Shown here piece by piece: positions 28,957-37,170 of a stretch of DNA of 50,097 nt; within the stretch, counting starts at the first letter, position 1; every line of letters starts with the position of its first letter. The DNA is taken from assembly GCF_003028415.1 (NCBI RefSeq), contig NZ_PYSV01000021.1, forward strand, positions 1 to 50,097, given 5' to 3'. Source of the stretch: Deinococcus arcticus. Its GTDB lineage: Bacteria > Deinococcota > Deinococci > Deinococcales > Deinococcaceae. Below the pieces are notes generated by a model. That model did not search any database and was not told the DNA's origin. It worked only from the letters and a program-made list of their open reading frames with translations. Both the position numbers and the translations under genes were made by a program.

Positions 28957-29562
28957 TCACAGCCAACGCGGCACCCGCGCGCGGTACGCGACATACGCCT
29001 CCCCATGCACGCCGTGCAGGTAGGCCTCCTCGAGCCGGACCTGAACCTGCATCAGCACCTCCCCCGCCACCAGCAGCGTCAGGGTCACCGCCTGTGGCGC
29101 GGCCAAAAACAGACCCAGCAACATCAGGCGCATGGCCAGGAAGATCGGATTGCGCGAGCGGGCAAACACGCCGCTTTGCACCAAAGCGGTCCGCGCCCGC
29201 GCATCCAGTCCGATTCGCCAGGACGCGCCCATCTGGGCCTGGGCCACCAGGGTCAGCCCCAGGGCAGCGGCCATCAGGAGCCAGCCCCCACCCTGAAGCG
29301 CGGGGCTGACCAACCAGGGCAACGTCCCCACCAGCTCTGCCGCTTGAGGTACGGCGGCGAGTCCCCCCGTGGTCAGCAGGACAGCGGCCATCAGCAGGCG
29401 CATGGCCGCGCCCACATACCCCTGCGGACTGTCATCCTGGGGCAACACGTATGGATTGATCCCGGTGCGTCGCCAGACCAGCACTGAGCGCCAGACGAAC
29501 GCGAGCAGCAGGTAAAGCAGGGTGAGGGCAAACAGCGCTGGATACAATACTTGAGATTCCAT
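28957..29562 (-). CDS. Isoprenylcysteine carboxyl methyltransferase (ICMT/CzcN-like) family membrane protein
   Basis: About 201 residues with four or five membrane helices. The ICMT/PEMT family end is visible: MGASWRIGLDAR, LVQSGVFARSRNPIFLAM (SAM-binding R-N-P) and RLEEAYLHGVHGEAYVAY followed by VPRWL. Bacterial members methylate small or lipid substrates; a relative (CzcN) lies in zinc/cobalt resistance clusters. The ATG at 29562 is favoured over two upstream ATGs because TATGCT ends 6 bases before it, giving a leaderless transcript. Its operator-like sequence is shared with the flavoprotein gene at 43110. A real metal role is inferred from this and the context. Confidence 0.78.
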   Translation of the reverse strand: MESQVLYPALFALTLLYLLLAFVWRSVLVWRRTGINPYVLPQDDSPQGYVGAAMRLLMAAVLLTTGGLAAVPQAAELVGTLPWLVSPALQGGGWLLMAAALGLTLVAQAQMGASWRIGLDARARTALVQSGVFARSRNPIFLAMRLMLLGLFLAAPQAVTLTLLVAGEVLMQVQVRLEEAYLHGVHGEAYVAYRARVPRWL

Positions 29563-29585
29563 ATCTGAGCATACATTCATATATA
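29561..29585 (-). promoter_or_regulatory. Leaderless promoter with SmtB/ArsR-like box (ICMT gene)
   Basis: Minus strand: ATATATGAATGTATGCTCAG, containing the -10 TATGCT (29573-29568) that ends 6 bases before the ATG. Its TATGAAT-x-T-x-TG-x-TCAG core matches the reverse strand of the sequence before the CzcO-like gene at 43081-43100. The half-sites recall ArsR/SmtB 12-2-12 operators. Confidence 0.5.
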
Positions 29586-29598
29586 GAGCCAAGCAAGG

Positions 29599-29623
29599 GG
29601 CCCAGAGCGCGTCTCCCTGGGCC
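29599..29623 (-). terminator. Terminator-like hairpin after the ZIP gene
   Basis: A 7-bp stem, GGCCCAG (29599-29605) with CTGGGCC (29617-29623), just past the ZIP stop. Loop of 11 bases, no strong T-run. Modest support. Confidence 0.4.
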
Positions 29624-29629
29624 GGTCCT

Positions 29630-30814
29630 TTAAAACTTGACGAAGAAGGCGGTGAAGTACATCAGGGCGACGCCGACGGTAAAGCCGCCCAGGGTGGACC
29701 AGCCCACCAGGGGCGCGCCCAAGGCCGCCGTGTTGCGCGCCACCAGGCGGCTGACTTCCCAGACCACCTGCACGATGGCGCCCACCCCCACCGCCAGGAA
29801 CACGGTCGCCAGCACCGGATTGAAGGCGAAGCCGCCCAGCCAGGTGCCCAGGATGGCGGGTCCACCAGCGATCAGCGCCAGCAGGGCAAACTGAGTGAGC
29901 CTGGGCCTGTGGCGCACGACGGGGGCCACGATGCCCACCCCCTCCGTGATGTTGTGCAGGGTGAAGCCCAGAATCAGGAAGGTGCCCAGCGCCGCTTCGC
30001 CCAGCGCAAACGCCGCCCCAATCGCCAGGCCCTCGCCAAGGTTGTGCAGCCCGATCCCCGTGGCGATGCGGTAGGACAGGCCCAGCGGCGCGTCCTCGGG
30101 CTTGCGCTTGCCCCCCAGGGCCAGCAGGACCCCCAAGGTCAACAGGGCGATCAGCAGCACGGCTGGGGTGCCCTGCCAGAAGGCGGGCAGCGCGGCCGCG
30201 AACGCCTGCGCGTCCAGGTAGGTGCCCACCGCGAGGTAGACGAGCAGGCCCACCGTCAGGGCCAGAATGAAGTTCATGGCCGGGGCACTCAGGCGGCGCA
30301 TCCAGGGAAACCAGAGCATGCCCAGCAGCACCGGCACCACGCCCACATACAACCCGACCAGGCCGAAGCGCACGAACAGATCGCGGCCCGGCTGCGGGGT
30401 CAGGGTGGCGACCGGAATCTCTGCTTCGAACACCGTGCCCAGTGAGGTCAGCAGCGCCACGTTGTGGGCCTCGCCCTCCACCCAGGGATAAGGAATCGTC
30501 AGCGTTGCGGTGCCCAGGCGGGGAATGGCCCCAGCGGGCCGGGCCGTGAACGACCAGAACGCGTCATCCACCATCACCTGCGGAATCGTGACGGCCTGCG
30601 GGCCGTCGTTGATCACCTGCACCTGAATGACGCCGCGCTCGGGGAGGGTCACGCGGCCCACCTTGACCTGCTCGACGGGCGGCCCCTGAAGCGTCTTGAG
30701 CCCGCCGCCGGTCGCCACCAGATACGCAAGCACCGCGCCCAGCAGCAACAGCGGCACCAGGGCCAGGCCCCAGAGACTGGCCCAGCGGCCGCCCCCCACG
30801 GCCGGCGCACTCAC
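29630..30814 (-). CDS. ZIP-family metal transporter with N-terminal extracytoplasmic domain
   Basis: 394 residues. One membrane helix (WGLALVPLLLLGAVLAYLV) is followed by a beta-rich extracytoplasmic domain of about 110 residues (RVTLPERGVIQVQVINDGP, PRLGTATLTIPYPWVE). Then comes the ZIP core with helix-IV motif HNLGEGLAIG and helix-V motif HNITEGVGIV, whose His and Glu residues bind metal. ZIPs bring Zn, Fe or Mn into the cytoplasm. The extra domain has no recognised family. The GTG at 30814 overlaps the stop of the upstream multicopper oxidase gene (GTGA), so the two are translated together. Substrate is unknown; divalent metal uptake or equilibration fits the DtxR-type repressor next door. 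Confidence 0.85.
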   Translation of the reverse strand: MSAPAVGGGRWASLWGLALVPLLLLGAVLAYLVATGGGLKTLQGPPVEQVKVGRVTLPERGVIQVQVINDGPQAVTIPQVMVDDAFWSFTARPAGAIPRLGTATLTIPYPWVEGEAHNVALLTSLGTVFEAEIPVATLTPQPGRDLFVRFGLVGLYVGVVPVLLGMLWFPWMRRLSAPAMNFILALTVGLLVYLAVGTYLDAQAFAAALPAFWQGTPAVLLIALLTLGVLLALGGKRKPEDAPLGLSYRIATGIGLHNLGEGLAIGAAFALGEAALGTFLILGFTLHNITEGVGIVAPVVRHRPRLTQFALLALIAGGPAILGTWLGGFAFNPVLATVFLAVGVGAIVQVVWEVSRLVARNTAALGAPLVGWSTLGGFTVGVALMYFTAFFVKF

Positions 30815-31956
30815 GAGCGGCCCCCGGCAGCGCCTTGCCGACTGCGCTGGTCCCACCCGGCATCCACGCCCGCCGCTTTCAACGCGGCGGGATAGGCATC
30901 TGGCTCCACCACCTGAAACGAGCCCATCCAGCCGAGTTCGGTGAACTCGCTGATGTGCGGGTGGAACATGAAATTGCCCGTGAATTTGTACTTGAATTCC
31001 AGGATCCCGCGCTGGCCCTGCGCCTGCATGATGGTGTCCACGATGCGGCTGGTAGGTTCCAGGGTGGTGCCGGTGTCGTAATAGTTGAAAAAGTTCGCGT
31101 GCAGGTGGAACGAATTGATCAGATCAAACTCCAGGATGTTGATCAGGTAGATGCGAATGAGTTCCCCCTTCTGCACGGGAATGGGCCGGCGCGCGAACTC
31201 GAAGCCCACCGTGTTCACCGCGTAGATCTCATTGGCCCCGTCAAAGTTGGTGTCGAAGGCGTTTTGCACCATCACGAACTCGCGCGCGGGTGGCCGCCCC
31301 TCCTTGGGGTCCACGATGAACGCGCCGTACATGCCCTTGTGAATGTGCCGCTTTAGACTGGTGGCGTGGCAGTGGTACAGGTGACAGCCGAAGGGCTCAG
31401 CGTCGAATTCGTACACGAAGCGCCCGCCCGGCTGGATTTCACCGGGCCCGGCGCCCGGCACCCCGTCCATTTCGGCCGAATGCACGCCGTGAAAGTGGAT
31501 GGTGTGCGCGTGAATGGTCGCGTTGATGAACGTGATGCGCAGCCGGTCGCCTTCCGTGCAGCGCAGGGTCGGCCCCGGCACGCGGCCGTTGTAGGTCCAG
31601 GCGGGGAAGAAGATGCCGGGGGCAATCTCAATCTCCTTGTCCTGCGCGATCATGGTGTACTCGCGCAGGGTCTGGCCGTTCGGGAGGGTGCTGACCTTGC
31701 CCCAGTCCCAGTCGGTGAGCATCGCCATGGGGTCAAAGCCGTTGCGCTTGTGGTTCACGGCGCCCACCATCAGGTTGTTGCCGTGCCCAGCGTGGGCCGT
31801 GGTGGAGGGTACTGGGCTGACTGGGGCTGTTCCCGTGTGCCCGGCAGGGTGGGTCCCACCCTGCCCCAGTGCCGCGCTGCCTGCCAGCGCCGCAGCGCCG
31901 CCTGCCCCCACGCGCAGCACGTCACGCCGGGACAGCAGGGACCGCCACCAGCTCAC
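30811..31956 (-). CDS. Multicopper oxidase, Tat-exported
   Basis: 381 residues. The N-terminus has the Tat motif S-R-R-D-V-L-R-V and a hydrophobic stretch. Two or three cupredoxin domains follow. Copper ligands are visible: H154-F-H156, H192/H195-C196-H197, HLHANFF and a late FHPHISEFTELGWMG. This set gives type 1 and trinuclear copper sites for metal or phenol oxidation at oxygen's expense. The segment NHKRNGFDPMAMLTDWDWG resembles the nitrite reductase/MCO-like group. The GTG at 31956 has no clear SD. It opens an operon with the ZIP transporter and diverges from the DtxR-type regulator. Confidence 0.88.
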   Translation of the reverse strand: MSWWRSLLSRRDVLRVGAGGAAALAGSAALGQGGTHPAGHTGTAPVSPVPSTTAHAGHGNNLMVGAVNHKRNGFDPMAMLTDWDWGKVSTLPNGQTLREYTMIAQDKEIEIAPGIFFPAWTYNGRVPGPTLRCTEGDRLRITFINATIHAHTIHFHGVHSAEMDGVPGAGPGEIQPGGRFVYEFDAEPFGCHLYHCHATSLKRHIHKGMYGAFIVDPKEGRPPAREFVMVQNAFDTNFDGANEIYAVNTVGFEFARRPIPVQKGELIRIYLINILEFDLINSFHLHANFFNYYDTGTTLEPTSRIVDTIMQAQGQRGILEFKYKFTGNFMFHPHISEFTELGWMGSFQVVEPDAYPAALKAAGVDAGWDQRSRQGAAGGRS

Positions 31957-31990
31957 CGCGTCACCGCTGGATGACCGACCAATCTGAATT

Positions 31991-32026
31991 TTATGTTCAA
32001 CATAATTGAGTATTAGTCTTGCCTAA
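31991..32026. promoter_or_regulatory. Operators between multicopper oxidase and the DtxR-type regulator
   Basis: Two palindromes share this 36-base stretch. TTATGTT-C-AACATAA (31991-32005) is a perfect 7-1-7 inverted repeat. TTAGTC-TT-GCCTAA (32013-32026) is a 6-2-6 repeat with one mismatch and resembles DtxR/MntR boxes (TTAGG-type arms). The regulator encoded at 32057 is the natural binder. Confidence 0.6.
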
Positions 32027-32056
32027 AATATTGTCAAGGCGTGCCATACTTTTCGC

Positions 32057-32722
32057 ATGCCCGGGCACACCTTCTCCCCGTCCGTGGAGGACTATCTCAA
32101 ACAGATGTACCTGCTCGGGCAGGGCGGGCGCGTCTCCACCCAGGCCCTGGCCGACGCGCACGGCGTCAACCCGGCCAGCGTGACCGCCATGCTGCGCCGC
32201 CTCACCGAGCGGGGCCTGGTCCGGCACGTGCCCTACCGCGGCGCGCACCTCACGCCCGCAGGCGTGCGCGCCGCCCTGAACGTGTTGCGGCGCCACACCC
32301 TGCTGGAACTGTACCTGCATGAAGCCCTGGGCTACCCCATGAGCGACGTGCATGAGGAGGCCGAGCGCCTGGAGCACGTGATGAGTGAGGGGCTTGAAGC
32401 GCGGGTGACCGCGTGGCTGGGCCATCCCGTCATTGATCCGCACGGTGACGCCATCCCGGGCAGTGACGGCCACCCAGCGACCGGGTCTGGACTTCGCCTC
32501 ACGGACGTGCCCCTGGCCACCCTGGCCCGCATCATTCAGCTTCCCCATCAGCCTCAGGCGGCGCAGGCCCTTCAAGTCCACGCCCTGAGGCCAGGCGTCA
32601 GGGTCACGGTGCGGGCACGCTGTCCAGGCCTGGGCACCCTGACCGTTCAGGCAGAGGGCGCAGGCCAGCCCGTGGTCCTGGCTGAAACCGTGGCCCGCCG
32701 CATTGGTGTCACCCTGACATAA
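32057..32722 (+). CDS. DtxR/MntR-family metal-dependent repressor
   Basis: 221 residues. The N-terminal winged helix-turn-helix (SVEDYLKQMYLLGQ, VNPASVTAMLRRLTERGLV) is followed by the metal-binding and dimerisation domain. It holds the Glu/His ligands in RRHTLLELYLHEALG, HEEAERLEHVMSEGLE and HPVIDPHGDAIP. A C-terminal SH3-like FeoA domain (about 147-220) makes it the long DtxR/IdeR/SirR form. The ATG is leaderless with CATACT (32045-32050) as -10. It would repress the divergent multicopper oxidase/ZIP operon and itself when Mn or Fe is ample. The choice of Mn or Fe cannot be made from sequence alone. Confidence 0.9.
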   Translation: MPGHTFSPSVEDYLKQMYLLGQGGRVSTQALADAHGVNPASVTAMLRRLTERGLVRHVPYRGAHLTPAGVRAALNVLRRHTLLELYLHEALGYPMSDVHEEAERLEHVMSEGLEARVTAWLGHPVIDPHGDAIPGSDGHPATGSGLRLTDVPLATLARIIQLPHQPQAAQALQVHALRPGVRVTVRARCPGLGTLTVQAEGAGQPVVLAETVARRIGVTLT

Positions 32723-32753
32723 CGGCTGAGAAGCAGCGTGCCCGCACCACGAA

Positions 32754-32783
32754 GCACCGGACGGCCAGGAAACCGTCCGGTGC
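32754..32783 (+). terminator. Terminator-like hairpin after the DtxR-type gene
   Basis: A perfect 11-bp stem, GCACCGGACGG (32754-32764) with CCGTCCGGTGC (32773-32783), loop of 8 bases, 31 bases past the stop. No T-run. Confidence 0.6.
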
Positions 32784-32839
32784 CCGCGACGCGTGACTGG
32801 CCTTTCAGGCGGGGAGGGCCTCACAGCGAACCAGTTGAT

Positions 32840-34508
32840 TCTGTCGGTTTATTGGGGTTTCAGAGCAGCAAAGCGTGATATGCGAGTGCCTCGCCGGGGG
32901 ACATGCTCAAGCCAGGCTGCGACACGCATGAGGTTGATTGCCGCCGCAGTCGCCACATGTTGCACATGGGTTTTCGCTTGTCCCCGATACCTTGACCGGC
33001 GCAAACCCATGGTCCGCACGCCCAATGAGTGTGTCCCCTCAATGCCGGCACGGCGTGTATAGACCTTGCCCCACTGGACGCTGGTCTCCAATGCCCGGCC
33101 TTCCTGAATCGCCTCATGCTGCGCCTGCCCCCGTAACGACAGTTTCCGCCCAGCCGATTTCACTCTGGTGCAGCGCGCTTTGACCGGACACTTCTGACAG
33201 TCCCGTTCTCGAAATCGCACTTCAATCAGGTCATACCCGCGCTTTTCCCGCAGGTTTTTCCAATAGTACGAGGTGTGTCCCTGTGGACACACGGTTCGCT
33301 CCTTGGCCCAGTCAATCTGAAACGCCGTCACATCGTAGCCTCCTGACCGTGCCTGCCAGCTGGCGTTCTGCCGTGCTGGCCCAATCACCCGGACCCCATG
33401 GTGCTCTTTCGCCCGAACCACCAGATCGCCACTGATGTAGCCGCCATCCAGCAAATGTTCCTCTGGGAGCAGCTGGCGTTCTGCCAATGACTGATGGATG
33501 TCGTCGATCACCTGATAGTCCGTGAGGGCGGCTTCCGTGGTGCGCACAGCAGTCATGACATGAGGCGTGTCCTCCTCGCAGCTTTCGGTGAAATGCACCT
33601 TATAGCCCGACCACTTGAGGCCCCCTCTCGCCCCGTACCCCGCTTCCGGGTCATAGGGTGAGTTGAACCGCTCACGCGCATTGGTCACCATCCCGTCCTG
33701 CCACCGCACGTCTCCGTCCACCTGCGTGAACTGCAGGGCCCACATCCGCCGTAAGGTCTGCACGGCTGGCAAGTCGCCGAGCTGCACGTGGGCTGTGCCG
33801 TCGATCTGAGTCAGGAGTGCAAAGCCATCCTGGCCAATTTGACAGGCATACGCGTGGCCCTCTTCCTGGCCTTTCGGCAGCCGTGCACTCTCCAGCCGTT
33901 CGCCGTACCTTGAAAACCACTCCGGTGGGCACCAGGCCAACCACGTTGGTTGGATGGTCGCAATCGCGTTTAGCGCAGCCCTCAACGTTTCCCCCACCGA
34001 TTCCAGGCGAGTCAGGGACCGGACGCGGGCCAGGACATGGGTTGAGTCTGTCCGTTGCCGGCCACGCCTCTTGATCAGACCCCGGTCTCGAAACTTGCTC
34101 AGGAGACCATCCAGCAACTGCCCTTCAGCGCTTCCGGCAATGAGCCTGGACCGAAACTCGCTCAGCACGCTGAAGTGAAAGCCAGGATCGTCTAGGGGCA
34201 GGCCCAGGAGATACTTCAGGTCGATGCGAGCCCGCACCTGATCGGCAGCCTGCCGGTCGGTCACACCTTCCAGAAATTGCACCACAGTGATGAGGGCCAG
34301 GCGCCACGGCGGCAACGCGGGCCGACCCCGTCTCGAAAACAAGTCCTGGAAGGCACCATCATCGAAGAGTTCGCCAAACTCGTCTCGAAGGCTGAGATAC
34401 AGGTTGCCCTGAGGAAAGGCCATGTGGGCGATGCGTGCCGTGTCTTCGGGAAGGGAGAGGGAATTGGTTGGACGCAGCATGATTGAGTGTGCCCCACCAT
34501 CTGTCAGA
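32840..34508 (-). mobile_element. IS1182-type insertion sequence
   Basis: The element spans the transposase and short flanks. Its ends were set by a weak inverted match: TCTGTCGG reading in from 32840 and TCTGACAG reading in from 34508, each followed by a G-rich stretch. No target duplication could be read. The right end falls only 38 bases before the arsR start, inside its promoter region. Confidence 0.6.
32849..34480 (-). CDS. IS1182-family transposase
   Basis: 543-residue DDE transposase, apparently intact. The N-terminal part has the family segments FLEGVTDRQAADQVRARIDL and LDDPGFHFSVLSEFRSRL. The catalytic domain has QRTDSTHVLARVR (first Asp), LLDGGYISGDLV (second Asp) and RRAGIEGTHSLGVR (Glu). 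A four-Cys cluster (CPQGH, RDCQKCPVKARC) lies between, as usual for IS1182. The ATG at 34480 fits the usual N-terminus (MLRPTNSLSLPEDTARIAH). No frameshift was seen, so it may be active. It is oriented away from the arsenic operon. Confidence 0.9.
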   Translation of the reverse strand: MLRPTNSLSLPEDTARIAHMAFPQGNLYLSLRDEFGELFDDGAFQDLFSRRGRPALPPWRLALITVVQFLEGVTDRQAADQVRARIDLKYLLGLPLDDPGFHFSVLSEFRSRLIAGSAEGQLLDGLLSKFRDRGLIKRRGRQRTDSTHVLARVRSLTRLESVGETLRAALNAIATIQPTWLAWCPPEWFSRYGERLESARLPKGQEEGHAYACQIGQDGFALLTQIDGTAHVQLGDLPAVQTLRRMWALQFTQVDGDVRWQDGMVTNARERFNSPYDPEAGYGARGGLKWSGYKVHFTESCEEDTPHVMTAVRTTEAALTDYQVIDDIHQSLAERQLLPEEHLLDGGYISGDLVVRAKEHHGVRVIGPARQNASWQARSGGYDVTAFQIDWAKERTVCPQGHTSYYWKNLREKRGYDLIEVRFRERDCQKCPVKARCTRVKSAGRKLSLRGQAQHEAIQEGRALETSVQWGKVYTRRAGIEGTHSLGVRTMGLRRSRYRGQAKTHVQHVATAAAINLMRVAAWLEHVPRRGTRISRFAALKPQ

Positions 34509-34534
34509 CTCACACCCAACGGCACATCACTGAA

Positions 34535-34546
34535 TAGAATAGATGG
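34535..34546 (+). promoter_or_regulatory. Leaderless arsR promoter close to an IS end
   Basis: The -10 box TAGAAT (34535-34540) ends 6 bases before the GTG of arsR at 34547. A -35 would fall at about 34512-34517, right beside the IS end at 34508. The native -35 and any operator upstream were likely replaced or lost. Confidence 0.55.
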
Positions 34547-34867
34547 GTGACCACTCTGACTGCGCCTCCGGTGCTTGACCAGCTTAAGGCGCTTGCACAA
34601 GACACCCGATACGACCTGGTGCGTCATCTGGCTCAGGGCGAACACTGTGTTTGCGACCTCGAAGCCCTGCTAGGCTTACCTCAATCCAAAGTCTCTTACC
34701 ACCTGGGCATCCTCAAAGAAGCGGGCCTCGTGACGGCAGAACAGCGCGGAAAGAATACGTACTACACGCTGCGCCGCGAACCCCTGTTCCGCATTGGTGG
34801 TCACCTGCTCGTGGATCTCTTCCCAGATCACGTCGGCTTGACACATCAACCGAAATCGGTGTGTTAA
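34547..34867 (+). CDS. arsR: ArsR-family arsenic-responsive repressor
   Basis: 106-residue winged-helix repressor. The first helices precede the trivalent-arsenic site GEHCVCDLEALLG (Cys-x-Cys in the helix-3 position), then the recognition helix LPQSKVSYHLGILKEAGLV and the wing GKNTYYTL. It should bind As(III) and leave DNA. It heads a six-gene operon and starts with a leaderless GTG. It is a separate type from the second arsR at 39421. Confidence 0.92.
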   Translation: MTTLTAPPVLDQLKALAQDTRYDLVRHLAQGEHCVCDLEALLGLPQSKVSYHLGILKEAGLVTAEQRGKNTYYTLRREPLFRIGGHLLVDLFPDHVGLTHQPKSVC

Positions 34868-34876
34868 CGTGGCCGG

Positions 34877-35338
34877 GTGCCCCGTGTCCTGATTCTCTGC
34901 ACCCACAATTCCGCCCGCTCCCAAATGGCCGAAGCCCTCACCCGTAACGCGGCCCAGCGCCTGGGCGTGGACCTGGAGGTGCATTCCGCCGGAACCGAAG
35001 CCACGCGGGTCAAAGATGACGCTAAAACCGTGATGGCCGAACTGGGCATTGACCTGTCGACCCATATCAGCAAGACCCTCTGGGATGTGCCTGACGCACA
35101 GAACTTCGACTACGTCGTCACCGTTTGTGACAGTGCCGCTGAAGCGTGCCCGGTGTACCCCGGCAAAACCAACCGGCGTCACTACCCGTTCACGGACCCC
35201 AGTGGCGGCAGCCTGGACCGCTGGCGCACCGTACGCGACCAGCTTAAAGTCCAGTTCGATGCCTTCGTGCAGGCGCTGAAAGATGGCGAGGACGCGCCCC
35301 CCACCTACGAAGACAGTCCTGCCGTCACGGTGGCCTGA
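34877..35338 (+). CDS. arsC: Arsenate reductase, thioredoxin-coupled (LMW-PTP fold)
   Basis: 153 residues. The P-loop CTHNSARSQMAEAL holds the nucleophile C8; the two further cysteines of the redox relay are in TVCDSAAEACPVYPG. The W-D/D-P-S segment HYPFTDPSGG supplies the general acid. The enzyme reduces arsenate to arsenite with thioredoxin, whose reductase is the last gene of this operon. GTG start nine bases after arsR. Complete and normal in size. Confidence 0.92.
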   Translation: MPRVLILCTHNSARSQMAEALTRNAAQRLGVDLEVHSAGTEATRVKDDAKTVMAELGIDLSTHISKTLWDVPDAQNFDYVVTVCDSAAEACPVYPGKTNRRHYPFTDPSGGSLDRWRTVRDQLKVQFDAFVQALKDGEDAPPTYEDSPAVTVA

Positions 35339-35339
35339 G

Positions 35340-36026
35340 ATGACGGTGCCCCTGTCTCGCGCCGTCACCGCTGAAGGCATAGGCACCTTTGCCCTGGTGT
35401 TCTTCGGGCCTGGTGCGGCAGTTGTTCAGGCACAGACGGGGGCTCTCGGGCACCTCGGGGTCGCGGTGGTCTTCGGTCTCACGGTGACGGCCGTCATTGC
35501 CGCCCTCGCCCCCATCAGCGGCGCACACATCAACCCAGCCGCTACGTTTGCGCTGACGCTGGCTGGAAAGTTCCCGAAGGCGCGTGTGGTGCCCTACGTG
35601 GCCGCTCAGTTGATCGGGGCGACTCTGGCGGCCTTTGTCCTGCTCGCTCTGTTCGGCATGAAGGGCAATCTGGGCGTCACCGTGCCGGCTGGCAGCGTTA
35701 TGCAGGCGTTCGTTCTGGAACTGATCCTGACCTTCTTCCTCCTCCTGGTCGCCCTGCGGTCGGGATTGCCTTGGGTTGTGGGCGGTGTGGTGGCCCTGGA
35801 AGCCGCCATGGGCGGCCCCATCACGGGCGCAAGCATGAACCCGGCCCGCTCCTTTGGTCCGGCCTTGGCCAGCGGCATCTGGACGGCCCACTGGCTGTAC
35901 TGGGTTGCCCCTTTGCTTGGTGCGGCGCTTGCGGTCGCGGCCAACCACCTCCTGGCCCCCACTGAACCAGTCGAAACCCAGCCCCGCAGGGCCCAGGAAT
36001 TTGTTCCTGAAGGAGAAACTGCATGA
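35340..36026 (+). CDS. Aquaporin-family channel (AqpS/GlpF-like, arsenite efflux)
   Basis: 228 residues, six membrane helices and the two half-helices with motifs HINPAATFA and SMNPARSFGP. In ars operons of some bacteria an aquaglyceroporin replaces an arsenite pump and lets As(OH)3 run out down its gradient; this operon has no ArsB or Acr3, so the same job is likely. The ATG at 35340 nearly touches the arsC stop. An upstream in-frame start at 35283 would overlap arsC without gain. The stop region overlaps the next gene by four bases. Confidence 0.9.
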   Translation: MTVPLSRAVTAEGIGTFALVFFGPGAAVVQAQTGALGHLGVAVVFGLTVTAVIAALAPISGAHINPAATFALTLAGKFPKARVVPYVAAQLIGATLAAFVLLALFGMKGNLGVTVPAGSVMQAFVLELILTFFLLLVALRSGLPWVVGGVVALEAAMGGPITGASMNPARSFGPALASGIWTAHWLYWVAPLLGAALAVAANHLLAPTEPVETQPRRAQEFVPEGETA

Positions 36027-36454
36027 CCGACGCTCCCCGCCCCATCCGTGTGCTCTTCCTCTGCACCGGCAACACCGCCCGGTCCCAGATGGCCCAGGTG
36101 CTGCTTGAACACCACGGGGGGGACAGGTTTCAGGTCACCTCTGCTGGCCTGGAACCAGGTGAGGTGAATCCCCTCACGGTGCAGGTCCTCAAAGAGCAGG
36201 GCTTCCCAACGGAGCACCTCCAGGCCAAGGGTGTGCGGCCCTTGATCGCGGAGCACTTCACCTACGTGATCACCGTCTGTGACCGTGCAGAAGCAAATTG
36301 CCCCAGCTTCCCGAATGCGACCTACCGATTGTCGTGGTCGTTCGATGATCCAGCTGCGGCCACAGGTACTGAAGACGAGCGCCTGCAGGTGTTCCGCCGC
36401 GTGCGGGATGAGATTGACGCCCGCGTGCAGGCCTGGGTCGCGGAGCGCGCATGA
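36023..36454 (+). CDS. Second LMW-PTP-fold arsenate reductase-like protein
   Basis: 143 residues. P-loop CTGNTARSQMAQVLL, then TVCDRAEANCPSFP and the acid segment WSFDDPAAATG. All three thiols of thioredoxin-type ArsC are present, so it may reduce arsenate as well. It is shorter than the first copy and moderately different, an old duplication or separate import. It overlaps both neighbours by four bases (ATGA), which ties the operon together. A phosphatase role is an alternative. Confidence 0.88.
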   Translation: MTDAPRPIRVLFLCTGNTARSQMAQVLLEHHGGDRFQVTSAGLEPGEVNPLTVQVLKEQGFPTEHLQAKGVRPLIAEHFTYVITVCDRAEANCPSFPNATYRLSWSFDDPAAATGTEDERLQVFRRVRDEIDARVQAWVAERA

Positions 36455-37170
36455 AGATTGCGGTCTATGGAGACGTACATGGCAACCGTTTCGCTCTGGA
36501 GGCGGTCGTTGAAGACATCAAGGCCCACCAACCGGACGCCTGGGTCAATCTGGGGGACCAGCTCTTTGGTGGTGCCGACCCCGCTGGGGCGTGGCAGCTT
36601 CAACAACAGCTCAAAGCCGAGTACGGCGTCCTGGAAGTGCGGGGGAATACCGATGAGCGCCTGGGGCAGCCGCTCACCGAGACCACCGAAAAGCGCGAGA
36701 TGCTGGCCTGGCTCCATGAGCAGCTCCCCGAGGGTGCTGGAGCGTACGTGGCTGGCCTGCCCACCTCCGTCTCCTTGGCCGACGGTCAAGTCCTGGCCGC
36801 CCACGGGACCCCAGACTCCGCCTGGACCTACCTGCTGCGCGATGGCAACGCCTGGGCACATGACGACTTGGTGCAGGAACGGCTGAGCAACCCCGGGAAC
36901 GCCCGTGTCGTCATCGTGGGCCACTCCCACCTGGAACACCTTCGCCAGATAGGTGCCTTGACCGTGGTGAACGCGGGTGCGGTCTCCCGGCAGAAAGACG
37001 GCTCGCCCCTCGCCCGCTGGGTGCTGCTGGAGGGTGAAGGGGGCGCATGGAACGTCACCTTCCGGCGTGTGCCCTACAACATTGAGGCGGCGGCTCAATG
37101 GGCCGACCAACACGCCTATCACGGCACAAAAGAAGCCACGCAGCTCCGGACTGGAAAGGACTCAAAATGA
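36451..37170 (+). CDS. Calcineurin-like metallophosphoesterase
   Basis: 239 residues. Metal-binding motifs of the YfcE/DevT type are in order: GDVHGN (8-13), [28 protein letters not shown] segment and [11 protein letters not shown] with the final NAGAVSRQ. The family cleaves phosphodiesters or phosphomonoesters with two metal ions. In the operon it lies between the second ArsC and trxB with four-base overlaps on both sides. Metallophosphoesterases are recurrent but unexplained members of ars operons; removal of arsenate or phosphate esters is possible. Confidence 0.85.
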   Translation: MKIAVYGDVHGNRFALEAVVEDIKAHQPDAWVNLGDQLFGGADPAGAWQLQQQLKAEYGVLEVRGNTDERLGQPLTETTEKREMLAWLHEQLPEGAGAYVAGLPTSVSLADGQVLAAHGTPDSAWTYLLRDGNAWAHDDLVQERLSNPGNARVVIVGHSHLEHLRQIGALTVVNAGAVSRQKDGSPLARWVLLEGEGGAWNVTFRRVPYNIEAAAQWADQHAYHGTKEATQLRTGKDSK

